A program made the translations under genes and the position numbers. Positions 36,084 through 46,320 of a DNA stretch of 64,000 nt are shown here, piece by piece. Under the pieces are notes generated by a model that had not been told where the DNA came from, searched no databases, and was given only the letters and a program-made list of their open reading frames with translations. The stretch comes from Planctomycetaceae bacterium (GTDB lineage Bacteria; Planctomycetota; Planctomycetia; Pirellulales; Pirellulaceae). Each line of letters starts with the position of its first letter. Within the stretch, counting starts at the first letter, position 1. The DNA lies in the NCBI GenBank assembly GCA_018660825.1, contig JABJJO010000084.1:86115-150114 (forward strand), read 5' to 3'.

Positions 36084-37430
36084 ATGTACAAACGTATCCT
36101 AATAGCAAACCGCGGCGAAATTGCTTTACGAATAATTCGCGCTTGTAAGGAAATGGGAATCGAAACCATCGCCATTTTCAGCGAAGGTGACCGAGGGGCT
36201 GCTTACTTAGACCTCGCCGATGAGGCCTATTGTGTCGGACCCGCTCGCTCTAACGAAAGTTATCTCAAAATCGATCGCGTTATCAGTGCCGCCGAAGTTG
36301 GTAACGCGGAAGCTATTCATCCCGGCTATGGGTTTTTAGCTGAAAACTCTCACTTCAATGACGTCTGCAGAAATTGCGAAATCGACTTCATTGGTCCTTT
36401 ACCAGATTCCATGGACCAACTCGGGGACAAAAACACAGCGCGCCGTATGGCGCGCGAAGCAAACGTTCCTGTTGTCCCTGGCAGTGCCGGATTGATAACC
36501 GACAGCGCCGAAGCAGCAAAGGTCGCCGACGAAATTGGCTATCCTGTGCTAATCAAAGCAACAGCTGGCGGTGGCGGTAAAGGAATGCGAGTCGCCCAGA
36601 ATGCCGACGACCTAGAGACCGCGATGAAACAAGCGGCTCAAGAAGCAGAGGCTGCCTTTGGGAATGCCGCTGTCTATCTAGAAAAATACGTCGAAAACCC
36701 TCGGCACGTAGAAGTACAAGTCATCGCCGATCAACATGGCAACGTAGTGCACTTGTGGGAGCGAGATTGCAGCACCCAACGAAGACATCAGAAACTAATC
36801 GAAGAATCACCCGCGACAAATTTACCCGTGGAAATACGTACGGCCATTTGCGAAGCGGCAGTACGGATGATCGCCAATGCAAATTACTCCAATGCGGGTA
36901 CCGTTGAGTTTATTGTCGACAAAAACCATGATTTTTACTTCATCGAAGTCAACGCTCGCATCCAAGTTGAACATCCCGTCTCTGAATTGGTGACGGGTGT
37001 GGACTTGATTAAAGAACAAATTCGAATCGCTGCTGGCGAACCACTCGCCTTTACCCAAGCAGATGTCGGGCAATGTCAAGGGCATGCGATTGAATGTCGC
37101 ATCAATGCCGAAAACCCAGATCGTAACTTCCAACCGTGTCCTGGAACAATCGATCATCTCATTGTCCCAGGCGGTAAAGGTGTCCGCTGGGATTCGCATG
37201 TTCATGCGGGATACACGGTACCACCACATTATGATTCCATGATCGGCAAACTCTTAGTGCACCAACCAACCCGTACAGAAGCCATTGCTACAATGCTCCG
37301 TTGTTTGGATGAACTACAGGTCGGCGGTATTGCCACAACGGCGTCTTTCCATAAGAAAGTGTTGACGCACCCCGAATTTATCGCTGGCAATATCGATACC
37401 ACCTTCGTTGAACGAAGGCTGCTAGACTAA
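36084..37430 (+). CDS. accC: Biotin carboxylase subunit of acetyl-CoA carboxylase
   Basis: 448 residues of the ATP-grasp family. Visible: [45 protein letters not shown] (glycine-rich ATP loop), [39 protein letters not shown] (catalytic region), and [12 protein letters not shown]. Carboxylates the biotin of AccB with bicarbonate and ATP. Directly follows accB, as in most bacteria. Confidence 0.98.
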   Translation: MYKRILIANRGEIALRIIRACKEMGIETIAIFSEGDRGAAYLDLADEAYCVGPARSNESYLKIDRVISAAEVGNAEAIHPGYGFLAENSHFNDVCRNCEIDFIGPLPDSMDQLGDKNTARRMAREANVPVVPGSAGLITDSAEAAKVADEIGYPVLIKATAGGGGKGMRVAQNADDLETAMKQAAQEAEAAFGNAAVYLEKYVENPRHVEVQVIADQHGNVVHLWERDCSTQRRHQKLIEESPATNLPVEIRTAICEAAVRMIANANYSNAGTVEFIVDKNHDFYFIEVNARIQVEHPVSELVTGVDLIKEQIRIAAGEPLAFTQADVGQCQGHAIECRINAENPDRNFQPCPGTIDHLIVPGGKGVRWDSHVHAGYTVPPHYDSMIGKLLVHQPTRTEAIATMLRCLDELQVGGIATTASFHKKVLTHPEFIAGNIDTTFVERRLLD

Positions 37431-37514
37431 ACGTTATTAACGGTACTTGTGGTTGACGGCATAACACGAATGCAATCTGTCGGTCCCGCTTTCTTTTTTA
37501 TTTGAGTTTTCTCC

Positions 37515-38825
37515 ATGACTACTGATACTTTATCCCGCCCTGAAAAAACAGACAATCCAATAAAACGAGTCGCTATCCTATTCGCAGGCGGCCCAGCACC
37601 AGCGGCTAATGCCGTCATTTCATCCGCTGCCATTTCGTTTCTTCGCAATGGCGCGGAAGTCATTGGCATCAAACACGGATATTCCGCTTTGATGGAATAT
37701 GACGGTGAAACACCGTTAGTCGAAGGTCAAGATTACATTCGGCTTAATGAATCGTCGCTCGACCAAACCCGCGCCAAACCAGGAATCATGATTGGTACCG
37801 CTCGTGCGAACCCCGGTAAATCAATTCAACAACCTTCCGATTTTCTAGATGCCGACAAGACCGCGGCACTGCAGCGCACTTACAATGCCATGCGTAGCCT
37901 CGGCGTCGACGCGTTCATTTCCATTGGCGGCGACGACACACTTAAGACCGCTAACAAATTCCAACTGTTCCAAAAGCATCTTGGCGATGGCCAAGTCACA
38001 ATCCCTGTCGTCCACCTACCCAAAACCATCGACAATGACTACATGGGAATCGATTTTACCTTTGGATTTTTCACGGCCGTTGATTTTTTGGCAACGGAAA
38101 TACGCAACTTGAACTGCGATGCTGCTGCGGGTCGAGCATATTTTCTCTGCGAAGCAATGGGACGCAGCGCAGGGTGGCTTGCTTATGGAGCGGCGATGGC
38201 AGGCGAAGCAAGTCTGGTCATTAGTGTGGAAGATATTGTCGGCATCTATGCGACCGAAGAGACAATTATAAACGAAGTTACTGGCGAGTCCGAAACTCGC
38301 AAAATCATGGATATGCAAGTGCTTGTCCAACGCATGGTACGGACGATGGTAGCCAGAGAAGAGCAGGGTAAGGAGTTTGGCGTGATCGTTGTAGCCGAAG
38401 GCTTGGCAGAATTCTTGCCGTATAGTTACCTGGAGGGAATCCCGCGGGATGACCACGGCCACATTGCCATTTCAGAAATCAGTCTGGGGAAAATTCTAAC
38501 CGAATACCTGAGCACGGCTTACACCGAGGCAACTGGCAAGCACCGCAAGATCAATGCCTTGCAATTAGGCTATGAGTCACGCTGTTCACAACCTGTTGCG
38601 TTTGATATTATGCTCGGTAGTCAATTAGGCGTGGGTGCATATCGAGCGCTTGCCGAACAACAACTCAACGGCGTCATGGTCAGCATCAGCGGCCAACTCG
38701 ATTTAGAGTACGTATCATTTGAGCAACTCGTTGACCCCGACACGCTAGTCACCGTCGTTCGCTACATCGAAACAACCAGTGATTTCCACAAACTCGCGAG
38801 ATTCCTCGAACCCTACATCGATTGA
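37515..38825 (+). CDS. pfp: Pyrophosphate-type 6-phosphofructokinase
   Basis: 436 residues. The phosphofructokinase fold is clear: VAILFAGGPAPAANAVI, MIGTARANPG, SIGGDDTLKTANK, PKTIDNDY, and CEAMGRSAGWLAYGAAMAGEA. The motif GGDDT, instead of the ATP-type GGDGT, places Asp where it favours pyrophosphate as phosphate donor, and the length fits the PPi-dependent group. It would make glycolysis reversible at this step. Converges on hisB with 26 bp between. Confidence 0.9.
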   Translation: MTTDTLSRPEKTDNPIKRVAILFAGGPAPAANAVISSAAISFLRNGAEVIGIKHGYSALMEYDGETPLVEGQDYIRLNESSLDQTRAKPGIMIGTARANPGKSIQQPSDFLDADKTAALQRTYNAMRSLGVDAFISIGGDDTLKTANKFQLFQKHLGDGQVTIPVVHLPKTIDNDYMGIDFTFGFFTAVDFLATEIRNLNCDAAAGRAYFLCEAMGRSAGWLAYGAAMAGEASLVISVEDIVGIYATEETIINEVTGESETRKIMDMQVLVQRMVRTMVAREEQGKEFGVIVVAEGLAEFLPYSYLEGIPRDDHGHIAISEISLGKILTEYLSTAYTEATGKHRKINALQLGYESRCSQPVAFDIMLGSQLGVGAYRALAEQQLNGVMVSISGQLDLEYVSFEQLVDPDTLVTVVRYIETTSDFHKLARFLEPYID

Positions 38826-38851
38826 TATCGCAGCGTTAGGCAACACGTTCG

Positions 38852-39442
38852 TTACAACGTACCTTTGGTGGAGGGAACAACGCCTTGCATCCGTGAATCG
38901 GCTTCGACAGCTGCTCGAAATGCTCGAGCTGTGCCCTTAAAGATGCCTTCGCTGATATGATGGCTATTGCGACCATAATGCAAGTTGACATGGAAGTTAC
39001 AGAGAGCATTAGCCGCAAAGGCTTGCCAGAAATCTTCAACCAACTCGCTATCAAATTCACCGATACGACTCGTTGGAAATTCAGCGTTGAATACCATTGC
39101 ATAGCGACCACTGAGGTCGATAGCAATAGACACCAGCGTTTCTTCCATCGGCAACGTAAAGTGCCCGTAGCGACGAATCCCAGCTTTATCACCGAGGGCT
39201 TCTTTTACCGCTTGCCCTAAACAAATACCAATGTCTTCCACTGTGTGGTGTTGATCCACGTGCAAGTCACCGTTGGCGCGAACTTTCAAGTCCACCACGG
39301 CGTGGCGCGCAAACAAGTCGAGCATGTGATCTAGAAAGCCCACACCGGTTTCGATATCCGCCGTACCTGTGCCATCAAGATTTATTGATAGTTGAATGTC
39401 TGTTTCTGCTGTTTTACGTTCGATCTCAGCTGTACGCGTCAT
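38852..39442 (-). CDS. hisB: Imidazoleglycerol-phosphate dehydratase
   Basis: Sixth step of histidine synthesis. 196 residues, the stand-alone form without the phosphatase domain of E. coli HisB. The manganese-binding motifs [18 protein letters not shown] and [13 protein letters not shown] (here [18 protein letters not shown]) are present, with the second pair in [20 protein letters not shown]. Third in the hisD-hisC-hisB run, nine bases after hisC. Confidence 0.97.
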   Translation of the reverse strand: MTRTAEIERKTAETDIQLSINLDGTGTADIETGVGFLDHMLDLFARHAVVDLKVRANGDLHVDQHHTVEDIGICLGQAVKEALGDKAGIRRYGHFTLPMEETLVSIAIDLSGRYAMVFNAEFPTSRIGEFDSELVEDFWQAFAANALCNFHVNLHYGRNSHHISEGIFKGTARAFRAAVEADSRMQGVVPSTKGTL

Positions 39443-39451
39443 CGTATTACC

Positions 39452-40492
39452 CTATCGTTTCTCTAAAAGACTGAGGCAGGCATCCATTTGCTCGTCCGAG
39501 CCAACACTGATCCTTAACCCATCCTGCCATTTGGGATACTTCATATATCGGACCAAAATGCCGTTCTCTTTGAGATACTCGTAAATCTGTTCTACGGGTT
39601 GTTCCGGATGGGTACACCAGACAAAATTTGCGTGCGAGGGTATTACGTCATATCCTAATTGTGCCAATTGTTCCTGCAAACGGCTCCGAGTCGCTCGAAT
39701 CTTAGCAACATTTTCGGCTAGCCAATTCGCATCACATATCGCCGCTGTCGCCGCTGCTAATGCCAACGAATCACAATTATAGGAATCCTTCACCTTCAGC
39801 ATTTGAGTGATTACTTGTGGCTGTGCGACAGCAAAACCAAACCGTAAACCAGCGAGACCGTAAGATTTACTCAGAGTACGAGTAACAATGATCTTTTCAT
39901 TTTCTTGTACTAAATCAATGCAATTAAAGTCTGCAAAATCTGCGTAGGCTTCGTCTACGATTAACGGGCAAGGTAGCGAGTCTGCTATCTCCAGTATTTC
40001 TTCCCGACTAACCACTGTTCCCGTCGGACTATTTGGATTGGGCAACATCACCAATCGCAATTGTCCATCGCCTGACCGAAAAGCCGTCGGCAATGTCCAA
40101 TCGTCGTTAAAGGCAACCTCCTCCGCCGTAGCACCTTGAATGGCCGCCAATGTGCGATACAGAGTATAGCTCGGGTAGGGTAGTCGAATAGTATGACCCG
40201 CATCGACAAACGTACGCGTCAAAATTGTGAGAATATCATCGCTGCCATTGCCGCACAAAATCCAGTCCGGATCAACGCCTAAAATGGGCGCAGCGGTTAA
40301 GCGAAACCCTTTAGCGACTGGATCAGGGTAACGAACAAGGTCTCTAACAGCCGTTTCGATGGCCGACACGACTGTATCAGAAGCCGGGTATGGATTCTCA
40401 TTCGTGTTGAGTTTGATAAACTTGGCTTGCTGCGGTTGTTCACCCGGAACATAGCCAGCAAGATCTCGAATTGTTTTTCTTACATTAGACAT
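39452..40492 (-). CDS. hisC: Histidinol-phosphate aminotransferase
   Basis: About 346 residues, PLP-dependent fold type I. KLNTNENPYPAS at the N-terminus, the Asn-Pro-Asn phrase MLPNPNSPTG, the Asp/Tyr pair IVDEAYADFA, and RTLSKSYGLAGLRFG, in which the Lys forms the Schiff base, identify it. The frame begins at 40501, but MSNVRK at 40492 is the better start. Eleven bases after hisD and nine before hisB. Confidence 0.96.
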   Translation of the reverse strand: MSNVRKTIRDLAGYVPGEQPQQAKFIKLNTNENPYPASDTVVSAIETAVRDLVRYPDPVAKGFRLTAAPILGVDPDWILCGNGSDDILTILTRTFVDAGHTIRLPYPSYTLYRTLAAIQGATAEEVAFNDDWTLPTAFRSGDGQLRLVMLPNPNSPTGTVVSREEILEIADSLPCPLIVDEAYADFADFNCIDLVQENEKIIVTRTLSKSYGLAGLRFGFAVAQPQVITQMLKVKDSYNCDSLALAAATAAICDANWLAENVAKIRATRSRLQEQLAQLGYDVIPSHANFVWCTHPEQPVEQIYEYLKENGILVRYMKYPKWQDGLRISVGSDEQMDACLSLLEKR

Positions 40493-40503
40493 AAAAACCA
40501 CCG

Positions 40504-41868
40504 CTACTCAGACACAACTCGAATATCGACACTGCGACGATGGGCAGTTAAGCCTTCTTTGTTCGCCATGGTCGCCACATCATCAGCCACAGCCTGCATC
40601 GCCGCCTGGCTGTACTCGATCACACTGCTACTTCGCAAAAAATCATTTGAACACAGCCCAGACGCCCAGCGTGCCGTACCAGACGTTGGTAAAGTGTGTG
40701 AGGGACCCGCGACATAGTCGCCTAACGCGACGGGCGTATAATTGCCCAAAAACGTCGCTCCGGCCGTTGTCAACTGTACCTGCAAATCATGCGGTTCTTC
40801 GATCGCGATGTGCAGATGCTCCGGTGCCAACTGGTTCGTAATCTCAACCGCTTCCTCTGCATTGCGCACCAGAATCAAAGCGCCGAAATCTTCTAGGCTC
40901 TGACGCGTCACATCATGTCGCTCGAGTGCTGCGACTTGACTCTCAAGTTGGTCATAAGTTGCATCCAATGTACTTTGATCCCACGAGACGAGGATACTTG
41001 CGCCGGGAGCGTGTTCTGCTTGAGCCAATAAATCAGCAGCGGCAAAATCTGGCCGAGTGGTCGAATCAGCGATAACCACAACTTCGCTAGGACCAGCAAT
41101 CGAGTCAATCGCCACGGTGCCGTACACTAATTGTTTTGCCAACGCCACAAACATACTGCCTGGACCCACAATAATATCAACAGGTGGTACGTTTTCGAGT
41201 CCATAGGCCAGCGCCGCGACCGCTTGAGCGCCACCCATGCGATAAACTTCTGTGATACCAATTTCGTGGCAAGTTGCTAACAGATCTGGATTATAGGAAC
41301 CAAATTTAGTGGGCGGAGCCACAACAGCCAGCTGTTGAACTCCGGCGGCCTGGGCGGGTACTGCCGTCATGAGGACAGTTGAAGGATAAGCAGCGGCTCC
41401 ACCGGGCACACACAGTCCAGCGCGCCCGAGAGGCGTATACCGCTGGCAAAGCGATATTCCGTTGGCAGTGGGTAGTGTTACATCTGAGTGTAAAATCGCT
41501 TGTTGAAAGTTAAATATATTATCACGAATTCTGCCGATCGTCGCAAGAAATTCAGGATCCGCAGCCGCATGAGCGGATTGCAATTCATCCGCACTAACCC
41601 GCAACGAATCTGCATCAAGCTCGACGTTGTCCAAGGAATGTGTGTAATTCAGAACAGCTGACAATCCGTCTCTGCAAACATCTGCACAAATGCGTTGTAC
41701 AACTTGACTCGGTGTGAGCGGCTCCCCAAACACATCAAGCGTCCGCTGTCGCCCTGCAGCGCTAACGACATCTCCGGCGGGACTAAGCTTGCCACGCAAC
41801 GCTGCCACTACAGTCGCGATGCTATCGTGCTGCGTATTAAAACGTTGAATTTTAAGGGAATCTGCCAT
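40504..41868 (-). CDS. hisD: Histidinol dehydrogenase
   Basis: Last two oxidation steps to histidine, zinc-dependent and NAD-linked. About 454 residues. Hallmarks are RYTPLGRAGLCVPGGAAAYPSTVLM, MGGAQAVAALAYG, VDIIVGPGSMFVALAKQ, IDSIAGPSEVVVIAD, APEHLHI and GPSHTLPTSGTARWASGL. ATG 41868 is preferred to an in-frame GTG at 41883; neither has a clear ribosome-binding site. The upstream region was searched for a His-rich leader peptide and none was found, but a palindrome lies about 25-40 bases ahead. Confidence 0.97.
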   Translation of the reverse strand: MADSLKIQRFNTQHDSIATVVAALRGKLSPAGDVVSAAGRQRTLDVFGEPLTPSQVVQRICADVCRDGLSAVLNYTHSLDNVELDADSLRVSADELQSAHAAADPEFLATIGRIRDNIFNFQQAILHSDVTLPTANGISLCQRYTPLGRAGLCVPGGAAAYPSTVLMTAVPAQAAGVQQLAVVAPPTKFGSYNPDLLATCHEIGITEVYRMGGAQAVAALAYGLENVPPVDIIVGPGSMFVALAKQLVYGTVAIDSIAGPSEVVVIADSTTRPDFAAADLLAQAEHAPGASILVSWDQSTLDATYDQLESQVAALERHDVTRQSLEDFGALILVRNAEEAVEITNQLAPEHLHIAIEEPHDLQVQLTTAGATFLGNYTPVALGDYVAGPSHTLPTSGTARWASGLCSNDFLRSSSVIEYSQAAMQAVADDVATMANKEGLTAHRRSVDIRVVSE

Positions 41869-41892
41869 AATTAACACGTTCACTAATGATTA

Positions 41893-41908
41893 AGAACAGG
41901 CATGTTCT
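41893..41908. promoter_or_regulatory. Palindrome AGAACA-N4-TGTTCT upstream of hisD
   Basis: A perfect dyad AGAACA GGCA TGTTCT, 24 to 40 bases ahead of the hisD ATG. It could be an operator of the his genes. It has GAAC and GTTC half-sites but with six bases between, so it does not match the Gram-positive LexA box (four bases). Confidence 0.35.
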
Positions 41909-42116
41909 AGTCCTTATATTGTGAACGAGAGGTTGATTTTTGGTAACCCCTTGAATTTGCTGGCTTTCTCGGTTCGTATCACACTCTTTTTTCCCCACTG
42001 ATGTTCCCACCGGCGCATTCGGACTTCATAATAGAAATAGATTCATCGACTGAATCTCCCTCAGAATTACTCAACTACTTGACCTTACCCATTCCCAAAG
42101 TATTATCCCACCACCT

Positions 42117-43199
42117 ATGACCACTCCAATTGATTTACGTAGCGACACCGTTACTAAGCCGTCACAGCAAATGCGCGCAGCAATGGCCCAAGCGGATGTC
42201 GACGATGATGTCATCGATATCGACCCGACAGTAGATCGGTTACAAAAGAAAATCGCCCAACTTACCGGAAAAGAAGCCGCTCTATTTGTGCCATCTGGAA
42301 CGATGAGCAATCAAATCGGACTGCGTATTCATTGCCGTTCCGGCGATGAGTTTATCTGTGAATCACAATGTCACATTTATAGTTACGAGCAAGGTGCTTA
42401 TGCCTCGCTAAGTGGCCTGGCCGTGCAATTATTACCCGGTGAGGATGGTGTGCTCGACCCCTCCCAGTTCATTGGCACAATTAAGGCGGATAACGAGCAT
42501 TTCTGTCGCACCAAACTAGTCTGTCTAGAAAACACACACAATCGAGGAGGCGGGCGTATTTTGCCGTATGACGGAGTGGCTGAGATCTGTCATTGGGCCC
42601 ACGACAACGGCCTAGCGACGCACCTCGACGGTGCTCGACTCTTTAATGCCGTAGCAGCCTCTGGAATACCAGCTGCACAGTGGGCACAGCATTTCGACAC
42701 CGTTTCCATTTGTTTCAGCAAAGGCTTGGGAGCACCGGTCGGTTCCGCTCTCTGTGGCACAACAGAAATGATTGCCTTTGCGCGCCGCCACCGTAAAATG
42801 TTGGGTGGTGGCATGCGACAAGCTGGGATCATCGCTGCGGGTGCTCTTTTTGCACTCGAGCACAATCTCGAACAACTCCACATAGATAACCAAAACGCTC
42901 AACAACTAGCACAAACTATCCGTGAAACGGAAGGATTACAGCTTGCCGGAGATCGCGCCGATACCAATATTGTTATGTTTGATGTTTCGTCTCGCGTCGG
43001 CTCACCGTCGGCACTCGTGGCGGAACTCGAATCACAAAACGTACGATGTCTCGCGCTCGGGCCAACTCGAGTCCGCCTGGTCACACACCTTGACGTTTCA
43101 AATACGCAAATAGACCAAGCCTGTGAGATCTTGAACCAAATAGTCACCAACGCTTTGACAAACGACCGTAAATTGACGGGCTCCGGCGCTCAATATTAA
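42117..43199 (+). CDS. ltaE: Low-specificity L-threonine aldolase
   Basis: 360 residues, PLP-dependent. Starts with IDLRSDTVTKPSQQMRAAMAQADVDDDV; further FVPSGTMSNQIGLR, LENTHNRGGGRILP, THLDGARLFNAVAASGI, and CFSKGLGAPVGSALCG with the Schiff-base Lys. Splits threonine or allo-threonine to glycine and acetaldehyde. The pseudokinase gene starts 15 bp after it on the same strand, so the two may be one transcript, although no functional link is obvious. Confidence 0.95.
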   Translation: MTTPIDLRSDTVTKPSQQMRAAMAQADVDDDVIDIDPTVDRLQKKIAQLTGKEAALFVPSGTMSNQIGLRIHCRSGDEFICESQCHIYSYEQGAYASLSGLAVQLLPGEDGVLDPSQFIGTIKADNEHFCRTKLVCLENTHNRGGGRILPYDGVAEICHWAHDNGLATHLDGARLFNAVAASGIPAAQWAQHFDTVSICFSKGLGAPVGSALCGTTEMIAFARRHRKMLGGGMRQAGIIAAGALFALEHNLEQLHIDNQNAQQLAQTIRETEGLQLAGDRADTNIVMFDVSSRVGSPSALVAELESQNVRCLALGPTRVRLVTHLDVSNTQIDQACEILNQIVTNALTNDRKLTGSGAQY

Positions 43200-43214
43200 A
43201 ATCTAGAAACCACC

Positions 43215-46200
43215 ATGACCACACCCAATGAATTCTGGAAACTGCTACAAGAGAGCGGACTGCTGCCAAGTGAGCAACTCAGTGACTTGCACAACAAATA
43301 TCAAGCAACCGCGTCAGCAGAAACCAGCGATGCTGATGGAGATGTTAATTCAGTCGCCAAGTGGTTGGTCAAACAACAGGCGATTACTGTCTACCAATCC
43401 CGCATCCTATTAAAGGGTCGCAAAGGGCCATTTCAATTTGGTCACTATCAGGTTCAAAACCGAATGTCGGCGGGGCCTCTCAAGGGTTGGTTTCAAGCTC
43501 GTCACCATAATACAGGTCATCCAGTTTTTCTTCATTTTTTGGCTGGGGACGAATGTCAACAACCCATTTTTTTCGGCTCAATCATACAACACGTTAAAGT
43601 ATTTGCTGCGTTGCGGGATCCCCATATCTGGCGCGTCTACGACCTCGTGAACGAAACTTCGTATCGATACGTTGTGCTGCAAGATGAAACAATTCGAACG
43701 CCCAAAATTCAATCACTGACTCAACGCATGGCCGCGACGGCGCGTTTGGCCGAAGTCGACGCCTGCTCGATCGCTTGGCAGGTCGCACAAGCCCTACAAC
43801 AACTTCAGCAGCGAGGCATTGCCTACGGGCATTTGACACCCAATAGTATTTGGCTGGATGAAAACGATCATGTAAAATTGCTGCCGTTTTTTGACCAGAT
43901 TCACCGCCCACTCAATCTGCCCGCGGACGAAGAGAACCAGGATCTGATTTTAGCGGCGGACTATATGGCGCCAGAACTACAGAAACACGATGCCAATCTA
44001 AATATTACGACGGATATTTATAGTCTCGGCGCCATTCTGTATTTCATGCTGACCGGTATGCAGCCTTTTCCGGGCGGCAGCATCGCCGACAAGATGACAT
44101 TACACGCCAACGAACCAATTGCCGATTTATCGGCATTCGGGGTTTCGATACCGATCATACAACTCATCAATTATATGATGGCTAAGCAAACTGGCACGCG
44201 TTATCAATCTGCGGCAGAAGTTGCCGATAAACTTGCGACCGTTCTACCCGCAAAAACACCAACGCCCTCGCTGCTCTCCGAACTTTCACAATCATCCCTA
44301 GCGTTTGAAGCAGCTATTACCGCAGAAAGCACTATCCTTGACGCGGCGCCATTGCCGTCTAGGAAAATCCAACCAACAAATCCCATCGTGGCCGCAACAC
44401 CAATACCGCAGATCCAAGTGACTTTGGACAACACCAACGACGAGTATTTAACATCTGAGGTCAATGCATCCAACGCTTCGAACAGTAACACTGCGCCGCC
44501 AACTTTCGAAAGTGCTAATACCTCAATCGGCCCGCTCGGCACAAAGACTACCGCTCGGATGCGACGTCAAGCTAAATCTCCATGGATGAATCCCATGCTA
44601 TGGACTGGATTGGCTGCTGCCCTCATAGGCATGGGGGCACTCGCTATTATTCTTAACTCATGGTCTGCGGATACCACCGCTAAAAATCAGTCAACAACAA
44701 CATCGCCCCAGAATGATGGAGATAACAATACAAATACCAACACGGGAACTCCGCCAAACAATGGTCCGGGGGAAAACGAAAACACCGAGCCACCTAAAAC
44801 AGGCGACTCGCAGTTCATCGCCGATGATGGAAAAGCACTGTGGCAATCACCCACTTCCGGTGATGCCGTTAACCTAGCGTGGTCACCACCGGCCGGACAA
44901 CTGTTCATTGCCATCCAAGTTGAAGAGTTTCTTAAATCTTCGGTGAAAGACGATATCCTCATATCACTGGGACCAGCGTTTCAAAAACATCTGTCCACTT
45001 GGGAGACGACAACTGGGTTCAGACTACAGGACGTTAAACAAATGATCCTCTCATGGCGAGACGAGGATGGAGTCGCGTTTCCGACCGCAGCAATCGTCGT
45101 TCACCTGAAGGACGCAGCAACGAAACTACAGATTCTTGAAAAATTGGGAGATCCGCCGGCAGAGAAAACTGAGCATGGAACATTATACCAAGCTAACACT
45201 TGGAGCTACCTTGTTCCTGAAAACGGCGAATTATTTGTCATGGGAACTAAATCGGCCATGCTCGACACCCTTGAAGTCGAGGGTAAACCACCGCTGATTC
45301 GCCGAGCACTTACGCAACTCATCAAACAATCTGATCGCGATAGGCATCTCACAATACTGTTCGCTCCCAGTTTTCTTTCGACAACCTTGTTTCGCGATGG
45401 GCATGAATTCTATTTTGGCAAACCCAGCAAGATTCGCGATCCGCTACAATGGTTGCTCGGCGACGAACTCGACGCAGCCATGGTGAGCCTACATTTTGAC
45501 TCTATCTTCTATATCGAAGCCCGAATGACTGCCGGCTTGACCGTCGATAAACGCGAACTCGTAACTCAACTAGACGAACGCATGGGCGAATTATATGACA
45601 AAGTTGAAGCACATATGGTCGCCCTCAACCCCTCACCCTATTGGCGCGCACTAGCATTTCGCTTCCCGGCAATGATCGCATTTCTACATGAACAAACACG
45701 AATCCAAATTGAAGACAAAACCCCAGTACTTAATATTGCGTTACCAATCCAAGCCACTTCCAATTTGATCATCGCTAGTGAACTGAGCCTAGCATCGGAA
45801 CCAGGTACCGGAAGCGTTGCCGTTAATAATAAGCCGATGCTGCCTCAGACAATCGAGGAGGTGCTGCAATATCCCTTCAGTGTCGACATTCCACAACAAG
45901 ACTTAAATCTGGCAATTGCCGATATCGCCAACGAAGTCAGAAGTTCCCTAACCGGACTACCATTTAAATTTGAAATAAATATTGCCGGTAATGATCTGCA
46001 ACTGGAAGGTATTACCAGAAACCAAGCGATTCGCGACTTTACAATGAAAAATAAATCGCTAGCGGAAGTCTTAACCGGAATCGTGATGAAAGCCAATCCA
46101 GACCCCACAGTGACATCACCCTCAATGCCTAACCAAAAACTGGTTTGGCTCATCACAACCGACCCAAATGATCCGGGGAATAAAACAATCCTGATAACCA

Positions 46201-46256
46201 CTCGCAAAGCTGCCGAAACTAATAAATACACACTCCCCTCCATTTTTGTAGAATAA
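43215..46256 (+). CDS. Transmembrane pseudokinase with STN-like C-terminal region
   Basis: 1013 residues. Residues 1-72 are a helical domain also found at the front of the kinase at 59824-61377 (pattern KWLVKQQAITVYQSRILL). Residues 75-345 have the Ser/Thr kinase fold, but the VAIK Lys is His107, HRDLKPxN is YGHLTPNS (Asp to His206, Asn to Ser211) and DFG is PFF (224-226). DIYSLGAILYFMLTGMQPF is kept. One membrane helix lies near 458-482, then a Thr/Asn-rich linker and about 500 extracytoplasmic residues. The last 140 or so (SVDIPQQDLNLAIADIA, LEGITRNQAIRDF, NKSLAEVLTGIV) resemble an STN/secretin domain. It cannot phosphorylate in the normal way and is probably a sensor or scaffold. Confidence 0.85.
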   Translation: MTTPNEFWKLLQESGLLPSEQLSDLHNKYQATASAETSDADGDVNSVAKWLVKQQAITVYQSRILLKGRKGPFQFGHYQVQNRMSAGPLKGWFQARHHNTGHPVFLHFLAGDECQQPIFFGSIIQHVKVFAALRDPHIWRVYDLVNETSYRYVVLQDETIRTPKIQSLTQRMAATARLAEVDACSIAWQVAQALQQLQQRGIAYGHLTPNSIWLDENDHVKLLPFFDQIHRPLNLPADEENQDLILAADYMAPELQKHDANLNITTDIYSLGAILYFMLTGMQPFPGGSIADKMTLHANEPIADLSAFGVSIPIIQLINYMMAKQTGTRYQSAAEVADKLATVLPAKTPTPSLLSELSQSSLAFEAAITAESTILDAAPLPSRKIQPTNPIVAATPIPQIQVTLDNTNDEYLTSEVNASNASNSNTAPPTFESANTSIGPLGTKTTARMRRQAKSPWMNPMLWTGLAAALIGMGALAIILNSWSADTTAKNQSTTTSPQNDGDNNTNTNTGTPPNNGPGENENTEPPKTGDSQFIADDGKALWQSPTSGDAVNLAWSPPAGQLFIAIQVEEFLKSSVKDDILISLGPAFQKHLSTWETTTGFRLQDVKQMILSWRDEDGVAFPTAAIVVHLKDAATKLQILEKLGDPPAEKTEHGTLYQANTWSYLVPENGELFVMGTKSAMLDTLEVEGKPPLIRRALTQLIKQSDRDRHLTILFAPSFLSTTLFRDGHEFYFGKPSKIRDPLQWLLGDELDAAMVSLHFDSIFYIEARMTAGLTVDKRELVTQLDERMGELYDKVEAHMVALNPSPYWRALAFRFPAMIAFLHEQTRIQIEDKTPVLNIALPIQATSNLIIASELSLASEPGTGSVAVNNKPMLPQTIEEVLQYPFSVDIPQQDLNLAIADIANEVRSSLTGLPFKFEINIAGNDLQLEGITRNQAIRDFTMKNKSLAEVLTGIVMKANPDPTVTSPSMPNQKLVWLITTDPNDPGNKTILITTRKAAETNKYTLPSIFVE

Positions 46257-46320
46257 CAATAAGCAATTAATGCTGGTCCATTATCATCACTCCCCTACGG
46301 TGATGCCAAAGGTATGAACT

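Noticed and set aside
41893..41908. LexA-type operator upstream of hisD
   Set aside because: The half-sites GAAC and GTTC are separated by six bases, not the four of the Gram-positive box, and hisD is not an SOS gene. Kept only as an unassigned palindrome.
41869..42116. His-rich leader peptide for hisD attenuation
   Set aside because: Short frames in the upstream DNA contain no run of His codons, and no terminator hairpin is present.
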